A stretch of 64,000 nt of DNA from Alphaproteobacteria bacterium (lineage in GTDB: Bacteria > Pseudomonadota > Alphaproteobacteria > Micavibrionales > Micavibrionaceae): the NCBI GenBank assembly GCA_021775955.1, contig JAJFGU010000022.1, positions 62,001-126,000 of the forward strand, in the 5' to 3' direction. Under the pieces are notes generated by a model. The model had not been told where the DNA came from, did no database searches, and saw only the letters and a list, made by a program, of their open reading frames with translations. Positions 58,643 to 64,000 of the stretch are shown piece by piece. The stretch's first letter is position 1. Each line of letters starts with the position of its first letter. The position numbers and the translations under genes were made by a program.

Positions 58643-60451
58643 TTACTCTTCGAGGTAAGACAGTGCCGCTTTCGGATCCACAAGACCTGTAACAACCAAA
58701 TCAACCAGACCTTCCCGGCGCGTATGGATCACAACACCATCCTCGTTAATGACATCGTTTACATTTCCGATTAGGGCTTCGTAAATTTCGTTACGCTGGG
58801 CAGGGCCCAATGTGATCAAAAGAGCGTCCAAAAGCAGCGTTCTTCCTGAAATTCCTGTTCTGTTGCAAATATCGCAACCACTCGTGTTGTGGGTACGGGC
58901 TTTGGTATCGGCTGGAAGACCAAACTGTTCCATTTCATGTTCATTTAAATAATCACCGAGCTTACCTTTATGAGCACAGCCCTGGCACAAAGTTCTGACC
59001 AGACGCTGGTTTAATATCGCCCGCACCTGCTGGGCAAGCGTATAAGTAGAAGACCTCTCTCTTTCGTGCGGCATCAAAGAGCGTAGCCGCTCAAAAGTCT
59101 GAAGGGCTGTATCAGCGTGAATAGTAGAAATCACCGTGTGGCCAGATTCTGCCGCACGCAAAGATGTTTCCACCGTATCCGCATCACGCATCTCACCGAT
59201 AACAATGTAATCGGGATCATGACGCATGGCGGCGCGGATAAGATCAGCGAACTCACCGCCTTGCATCCCCGGACGCACCTGCCACTGCGTCGCATAACGC
59301 AGCTCGTATTCAATCGGATCTTCAATTGTAAGCACATGCCTGCGGCGCCTGTCGATTTGCTGCACACAAGCATAAAGCGTCGTCGTCTTACCGGAACCTG
59401 TCGGGCCGGATAGCAAAATCATACCACCACCGCCTTTAATTTCAGGCGAAAGCAGTTTTGCCAGATAATCGCCGACATCCTCATGGCGGCGGAACAACTC
59501 ATCAAACCCCTTCAGGGCCGCCCGGTCCAAAAGACGCAAAGTCAGTTTTTCACCATCCTGGGCCTGGGGCCCGGCCGCAACACGAACATCAATTGCCCGG
59601 CCCTGCCACTGGAAACCAAAACGTCCATCTTTTGGTGTTGTCCTGTCTCCAAAGTTCAAGCCGGCATCGCGTTTCAACAATGTCGTCAAACGGGCCATCC
59701 CCTCATGGGGCAGCAAATGCATCGGAATGAGATCGCCATCAATCCGATACTGAATCCAGTTCGGCGCTTCCGGATTGTTATCCTGAACAAGGTGAATATC
59801 AGATGCTCTCATCTGGAGAGATTCAGCCAGCATGTCGCGCTGAAATTGATTTAGCAGCAAACCATTATCCGTATCAGCCAACCACAAAGACAAAGTCTTT
59901 TCACAGCGATCCGCCGACAAATCATGCACTGAGCGCAACGTGTCGATCAGCTCCTTGCGATCCCACATTTCAACTTCAATTTTTTCAACATGAAAACCGC
60001 TTCGGTTCGCTGTAGAAAGTAAGGAGCTAACCTGTCGATCATTTAGATCGTGTAAAGGTGCAACCCGCAGAACGCTATCGCGCAAGCCGATCAAATGAAT
60101 ACTTAAGGGAAGCCATGACTGCACCGGCAAGACCGCACGCAGCTGATCTCCGGTCGCACGGTCCTTAATGGATTCATCCTCAACCTCGGAAGGCAAGATA
60201 GCGCCGGCCTGATCCAGAAGCTGCTCGGTTGAACGCGCTATCCCCTGCTCTAACATCAGAGCCCGCTCCCTTTGCACCATATCCAGATAACGCTCACGCC
60301 CCTCACTCGAACGCAGCTTGCGGCTATCTTTCATCTGACGCCGTTCGACGCCGCCAGGCAGGATATCTTTCTCCTGTCTGCGCTCCTGGTCCGCCCCTTC
60401 ACTGACGCTCTCAGCTTGCGGGACATCCTCTGGTGTAAAATCGTCGCTCAT
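58643..60451 (-). CDS. Secretion/pilus assembly ATPase (GspE/PilB family)
   Basis: Hexameric cytoplasmic ATPase driving pilus or pseudopilus extension. The 602-residue protein has Walker A GPTGSGKTTTLYA at 349-361, the Asp box LTIEDPIEY, Walker B region VIGEMRDADTVETSLRAAESGH and the His box VISTIHADTALQTFERL. Two CxxC pairs near the C-terminus (CQGCAHKG and CDICNRTG) form the usual zinc site. The first 200 residues are a divergent N-terminal domain with charged sequence. It belongs to the extension type rather than PilT retraction ATPases; no retraction ATPase is seen. Confidence 0.94.
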   Translation of the reverse strand: MSDDFTPEDVPQAESVSEGADQERRQEKDILPGGVERRQMKDSRKLRSSEGRERYLDMVQRERALMLEQGIARSTEQLLDQAGAILPSEVEDESIKDRATGDQLRAVLPVQSWLPLSIHLIGLRDSVLRVAPLHDLNDRQVSSLLSTANRSGFHVEKIEVEMWDRKELIDTLRSVHDLSADRCEKTLSLWLADTDNGLLLNQFQRDMLAESLQMRASDIHLVQDNNPEAPNWIQYRIDGDLIPMHLLPHEGMARLTTLLKRDAGLNFGDRTTPKDGRFGFQWQGRAIDVRVAAGPQAQDGEKLTLRLLDRAALKGFDELFRRHEDVGDYLAKLLSPEIKGGGGMILLSGPTGSGKTTTLYACVQQIDRRRRHVLTIEDPIEYELRYATQWQVRPGMQGGEFADLIRAAMRHDPDYIVIGEMRDADTVETSLRAAESGHTVISTIHADTALQTFERLRSLMPHERERSSTYTLAQQVRAILNQRLVRTLCQGCAHKGKLGDYLNEHEMEQFGLPADTKARTHNTSGCDICNRTGISGRTLLLDALLITLGPAQRNEIYEALIGNVNDVINEDGVVIHTRREGLVDLVVTGLVDPKAALSYLEE

Positions 60452-60484
60452 AGGCTTTCTAGCTAGGGTCCAAACCCTGGTTAA

Positions 60485-62071
60485 TTAAAGTCCAGTGTCC
60501 TGCGTGCTCGAAGAGCTACTCGAAGAACTACCACTATTGCTAGATTGTCCCGAAACTCGGTTAACAGAAGATAAAGATCTGTCAAAAAGTAGCAAAACTC
60601 TTTGGTTGTTATGGATAAACTCAATGCCGTTTTTCTGAATATCAACGCTCCAGGGGATACCTCCAAGCAAAACATCCTCCCCATCGAACATAATACGAGA
60701 ACCGCCCGGACCATTCACAATGGCTCTGGTTGGGGCAAAAGAAGTGATTTTAAGACCATCCAGAACACTGGCTGGGTTCATGACGGTTGATGCATAACTT
60801 GGCTTTGGCGGGTCCGGCCGCTGACCGGATGTTCCTGTTTCAGAAATATCCAGCGCACCAAGAATAGTGGCCGGATCTGACGTGAGAACAATTGCTTTTT
60901 GGTCCTGACTAACGACCTGCCCAGCCGTCCCCCTGACCGGCAAGACCAGGATACCCCTGGCGCCATTATGAACGATCTGAACATCATCAAGCAAAGTGCC
61001 CACCCTTGTTGGCGACCAGGAAAGGGTCAAAGGACACGCCTCAATCGGCTCAAGCACTGTCGCCGCGCCACAACCATCCCCTTTAAAATTCAAACCGTTA
61101 TCCTGTCCCGCAATCTTGATATCTTCAATCATCAAAGGAGAATCACCGGCATTGACAAGAGAAACAGTAATGGTCGAGGCGCTTTCTACACTACCCCCGA
61201 AATCCACTTCGGTCTGAGAAGATACGAGCAAGCCCTTACCCGGCACAGCCTCGGGAAATACTTGCGCCTCATCAACCGTATCGGGCGCGTACTCACCTTT
61301 TAAAACAACACTGGCCAAAGCCGTCGGGCCGTCATGCTTGATTACAAAAACACCCGTTGAAGGGCCTTTCAACTTCGGCGACCATGTAACCGTAGCCATA
61401 CACGCCTGCCCCGGCTCAAGCTTATCGCATTCCGTTTTAAGCGTATAACCGGCCTGCTCACTGGCATCGATATAGACCTCGGTTAAATCAATAGGAGTCG
61501 ATGTAATGTTGCGCAGAATAATTGGCTCCACCAAAGTCTGACTGGCATTCAGCGAGCCAAAATCAACCTCATCGGGTATGGTTTCAATATCGCTTGTAAG
61601 CTTATCGGAGCTCTCCCCCGTTGATTCAACTGACCCGGATAAAGTCGCGGTCACAAGCCGCGTCCTACCGGAATGACGCATCAACATCTCCACGCGCCAC
61701 GGGCCGGCCTGAAGCCCCTTCACCGAAAGAGCAACCGCGCATTCCGCGCCTGTCGGCAATGGCTCGGCGGAACACTGGTTTAAGGAAACCGAACTTGAAA
61801 CATTCGAAGAGGGATAAAGATTAATAACGCCCGTTTCGGCAGGTTTGGCCCCTTCATTGCGAAACAGCACAACCACCTGGGCTGTGGCACCGATAGGAAT
61901 TGTCCCGCCATCGACACTTGTTGCCACAGGCACAATACCATCACCTCCGCCACTGCCGGAAGCGCTCCGCGTACCCGGGTCATCAAAACCCGAACGCTGC
62001 GCCATCGCCACCGACCCGGAAAGCGTAAAGACAATAAAAACGATAAAAACATAAAAGAAATGCGAGCGCAT
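60485..62071 (-). CDS. Exported Ig-like (choice-of-anchor D type) protein in the pilus operon
   Basis: A protein of about 528 residues with a signal peptide (RSHFFYVFIVFIVFTLSGSVA). It contains at least three tandem beta-sandwich repeats marked by DFGSLNASQTLVEPIIL, EVDFGGSVESASTITVSLVNAG and similar segments, as in ASPM/choice-of-anchor D domains, with lone cysteines per repeat. The C-terminus (GPGGSRIMFDGEDVLLGGIP, then a Ser-rich tail) resembles PilP-type secretin partners by position only. The ATG at 62,071 is chosen because the signal peptide starts there; upstream in-frame sequence is unlikely to be coding. It lies between the secretin and the ATPase. Confidence 0.72.
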   Translation of the reverse strand: MRSHFFYVFIVFIVFTLSGSVAMAQRSGFDDPGTRSASGSGGGDGIVPVATSVDGGTIPIGATAQVVVLFRNEGAKPAETGVINLYPSSNVSSSVSLNQCSAEPLPTGAECAVALSVKGLQAGPWRVEMLMRHSGRTRLVTATLSGSVESTGESSDKLTSDIETIPDEVDFGSLNASQTLVEPIILRNITSTPIDLTEVYIDASEQAGYTLKTECDKLEPGQACMATVTWSPKLKGPSTGVFVIKHDGPTALASVVLKGEYAPDTVDEAQVFPEAVPGKGLLVSSQTEVDFGGSVESASTITVSLVNAGDSPLMIEDIKIAGQDNGLNFKGDGCGAATVLEPIEACPLTLSWSPTRVGTLLDDVQIVHNGARGILVLPVRGTAGQVVSQDQKAIVLTSDPATILGALDISETGTSGQRPDPPKPSYASTVMNPASVLDGLKITSFAPTRAIVNGPGGSRIMFDGEDVLLGGIPWSVDIQKNGIEFIHNNQRVLLLFDRSLSSVNRVSGQSSNSGSSSSSSSSTQDTGL

Positions 62072-62219
62072 AATAAATGTAATCAATTGAAAGGGGGCGC
62101 ATCCCAAAATGGGATTCGCACTACCTTCAAGTGTATCACAAAAAATACAAACAAAAACAGCTAAAGAGGGGAATTCACAAGCAACCCCCCGGTTTTCAAA
62201 AGCTATATTTTTAAGGTTT

Positions 62220-63770
62220 CTAGTTAGAACCGCCAGGGTTGAGAAGATCCGTAGGCAGACTTCCTGTAGGGTATTCTTTTTCCAAAGGCTGCCCCTTCGC
62301 CACAGGCGCATGAGCGTTCATATATTCGTTTCCGGAGCCGCCCTCACCCGTATAAACGATAACCCTTGGCTTCATAAGAAAGACCAGCTCCGTATTGGAA
62401 ACTCTGGCTTCCCGTGTGGTTGGGAAAAAGGGCTGGTCAAAGCCCGGCCCGGAATCGTCAAACTGGTCGTTCTCACGCACTAACCCGGCGATCAACAGGG
62501 AATCGCCCGGCCTTATTCGAATTTGCGTCGAAAGCTCCCTCTCCGTTGTCTCCGGAAGCTGCAAAGTAGTCCCATCAGCATCAAACTCCTGAAAGCGCCT
62601 GAATTCCTGTAGTTCAATATCAATATTGCCGTAGATCGTAGCGTTATCCCAATCACTGGAAATCGTCAGCGTAAAACCCGTATCCACCGAATCCGTTTCT
62701 GTCGCAACCGTCACCTCGCCATTATCGACAGAACGACTCAGCGACGAAACATAGTTCACCGTATCAGCCGCCCGCAAAGTCGCCTCCGCACCGGACAAAA
62801 CCGTAATTTGCGGCTGGGATATAGTTTTCACAGCGCCGTAAGTGGAAATAAACTGCAAAACATCGTCAGAGCCGAACGAAACATTATTGTCCAGAGTCGG
62901 CAGACCAATACTAATCGGTGTAAAGTCGGCACCGGTACCACCTGGAATACTGATCCCGGTTGCAAATTTTCCAATAGCGTTAATTTGTTCCCAGTCAATG
63001 CCCGTCGCATTAGCGGTATTCAGAGCCACCTCCCAGATATAGATCTCAAAAACAATCAAAGCGGTATTGGCCCGGATACGCTGAAAATAACGCTCTGCCA
63101 GATCCTCAGTCCTGTTTGTGGCCTCATAGATAATGGTCCTGGTGGCTGTCTCCGTTATTGGCGCCATCCCGGTAATGGCTTCGAGCCCCGTTGCCAGAGA
63201 AGCAATGATATTCGTATCACCTCCTATCGGCGGTATAGACACCGTAAAGGTTTGCGTTTCTTTGATAATCAACAACCCATCCTCATAGGAACAGTACAGG
63301 TCGGCAAGGCCACAGACCTTATCCACAACCTTGCCCAATGGGCCGCGCAAATTGGCCACAGTGACCGTTCTCGTCAGCCCCTCATCGGTCTCAAAGGCCA
63401 GAGGAATCTCATAATCAGCCAGAATAAGCTGCAATGCGCCCGCCAGAGTCTCAGAACGAAGCTCAAAAGGCCCGATAATTTCACTCGGAAGCGACTCCCC
63501 CTCACGCGTTTCAGGCACCAGAACATCGCTGCCGAGCGGCAGATAAAGAACGCTATCGGGTTTTTCATTAACAGCCTCAGGACGCTCAGCCGCCATGGTC
63601 GGTGAAGGAATATTCACAGTCCTCCCGTCAGGTACAGACACCTGCGAACAAGACGCGAGCGCCAAAAAGGAGAATGACGAAAAAAGAACCAAGAGGGTCC
63701 GCCCAAAAGATTTGGGAAGAAAACGATCTGGCTTAACTATCACTCCATTTACAGACAAGGACTGCCTCAA
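62220..63770 (-). CDS. Lipoprotein secretin (PilN/GspD-like outer-membrane channel)
   Basis: A 516-residue outer-membrane pore subunit. The lipobox LALASCSQ places the lipid-modified cysteine near residue 41, as in R64-type PilN secretins. An N0/STN-like domain (ALQLILADYEIPLAFETDEG) and a ring domain precede the secretin core (TISQPQITVLSGAEATLRA, GFTLTISSDWDN, LSTQIRIRPGDSLLIAGLVREN, FFPTTREARVSNTELVFLMKPRV in parts). The start is ambiguous: TTG at 63,770 overlaps the response-regulator stop; TTG at 63,758 has a better placed GAGG; GTG at 63,743 is also open. Confidence 0.9.
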   Translation of the reverse strand: MRQSLSVNGVIVKPDRFLPKSFGRTLLVLFSSFSFLALASCSQVSVPDGRTVNIPSPTMAAERPEAVNEKPDSVLYLPLGSDVLVPETREGESLPSEIIGPFELRSETLAGALQLILADYEIPLAFETDEGLTRTVTVANLRGPLGKVVDKVCGLADLYCSYEDGLLIIKETQTFTVSIPPIGGDTNIIASLATGLEAITGMAPITETATRTIIYEATNRTEDLAERYFQRIRANTALIVFEIYIWEVALNTANATGIDWEQINAIGKFATGISIPGGTGADFTPISIGLPTLDNNVSFGSDDVLQFISTYGAVKTISQPQITVLSGAEATLRAADTVNYVSSLSRSVDNGEVTVATETDSVDTGFTLTISSDWDNATIYGNIDIELQEFRRFQEFDADGTTLQLPETTERELSTQIRIRPGDSLLIAGLVRENDQFDDSGPGFDQPFFPTTREARVSNTELVFLMKPRVIVYTGEGGSGNEYMNAHAPVAKGQPLEKEYPTGSLPTDLLNPGGSN

Positions 63771-64000
63771 GACGCACGTTGTTTCATTTCTATTGTTTTG
63801 GCCACTGTTTTAATCAACCTGTCTTTTTGCACAGGCTTCATCAAAACTGCAGCCACACCCCATTTTGCCGCCTCATTCAAAAGATCCGGGTTCTGATCCC
63901 CCGTTACCAGAATAACCGGCATTTCCATTCCGTTGCCCCGGATGGACCGAATAAATTCAAACCCGTCAATCGGCTCCATGCGGACATCAACAATGGCAAT
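63767..64000 (-). CDS. Response regulator receiver domain (5' end cut by window edge)
   Basis: Reading leftward from the right edge: IAIVDVRMEPIDGFEF, which contains the phospho-acceptor Asp, then the Thr of ILVTGDQ and the conserved Lys in VLMKPVQK, ending at KQRAS. Only the second half of a receiver domain is in the window and the protein stops straight after it, so it is probably a stand-alone receiver. Its stop overlaps the secretin start, so it is co-transcribed with the pilus operon. Confidence 0.88.
   Translation of the reverse strand: MAIVDVRMEPIDGFEFIRSIRGNGMEMPVILVTGDQNPDLLNEAAKWGVAAVLMKPVQKDRLIKTVAKTIEMKQRAS

Noticed and set aside
62808-63605. Plus-strand open frame (265 codons) opposite the secretin
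   Set aside because: The secretin motifs on the minus strand are unmistakable; the opposite frame is a codon-bias shadow.

Overview
The window is gene-dense chromosomal DNA from an alphaproteobacterium. The signs are an alphaproteobacterial division and cell-wall (dcw) cluster, an lspA - DUF3035 (BamF-like) - M16 - M16 block, a DUF2282/DUF692/DUF2063/DoxX bufferin operon, a run of GANTC (CcrM-type) sites in front of the dcw cluster, and candidate ECF promoters of the GTAAC-N15/16-CGAA kind. MurE carries a DNPR motif, so the peptidoglycan should be the meso-diaminopimelate type. The exact order cannot be settled from sequence alone. Nearly every base is coding, neighbours often overlap by 1-14 bp, and I see no tRNA, CRISPR array, integrase or transposase.

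Region 1 (1-19,550). The dcw cluster is transcribed leftward: rsmH, ftsL, ftsI, murE, a degenerate MurF, a small membrane protein, mraY, murD, ftsW, murG, a hypothetical, murC, a GNAT gene, murB, ddl, ftsQ (running off the left edge). Between murB and ddl two genes point the other way: an alpha/beta hydrolase and a membrane-anchored MurF-like ligase. The MurF in the canonical slot has lost its ATP-binding loop and ligase signature, while the inverted membrane protein has both but lacks the usual UDP-binding domain. This is the most unusual point of the window. rnpB (RNase P RNA), with a clear terminator, lies just upstream of the cluster; mraZ is absent.

Region 2 (19,580-31,750). An amidase, an exported MsrA, ileS and ribF are followed by the copper-bufferin operon (precursor, MNIO enzyme, partner protein, DoxX), then lspA, a BamF-like lipoprotein and an active/inactive pair of M16 peptidases. 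The exported MsrA, the bufferin operon and a distant exported MsrB (49.7 kb) share the same candidate ECF promoter pattern, suggesting one envelope copper/oxidative-stress regulon.

Region 3 (31,740-52,050). Mostly housekeeping: pgi, a pentapeptide-repeat protein, mutL, an AsmA-like protein, an RluC-type pseudouridine synthase, crcB/fluC, a DMT exporter, rarA, nadA-nadC, sdhCD-x-AB (with an exported C39-like cysteine-peptidase gene built into the operon), msrB, a transsulfuration enzyme and asd.

Region 4 (52,120-64,000). A soluble hybrid histidine kinase with two receiver domains and an Hpt domain converges on a leftward operon for a type II secretion/type IVb-pilus-like machine: response regulator (cut by the right edge), lipoprotein secretin, an exported Ig-like protein, GspE/PilB ATPase, GspF/PilC platform, two single-TM assembly proteins (PilN/PilO-like) and two atypical pilin-like proteins.
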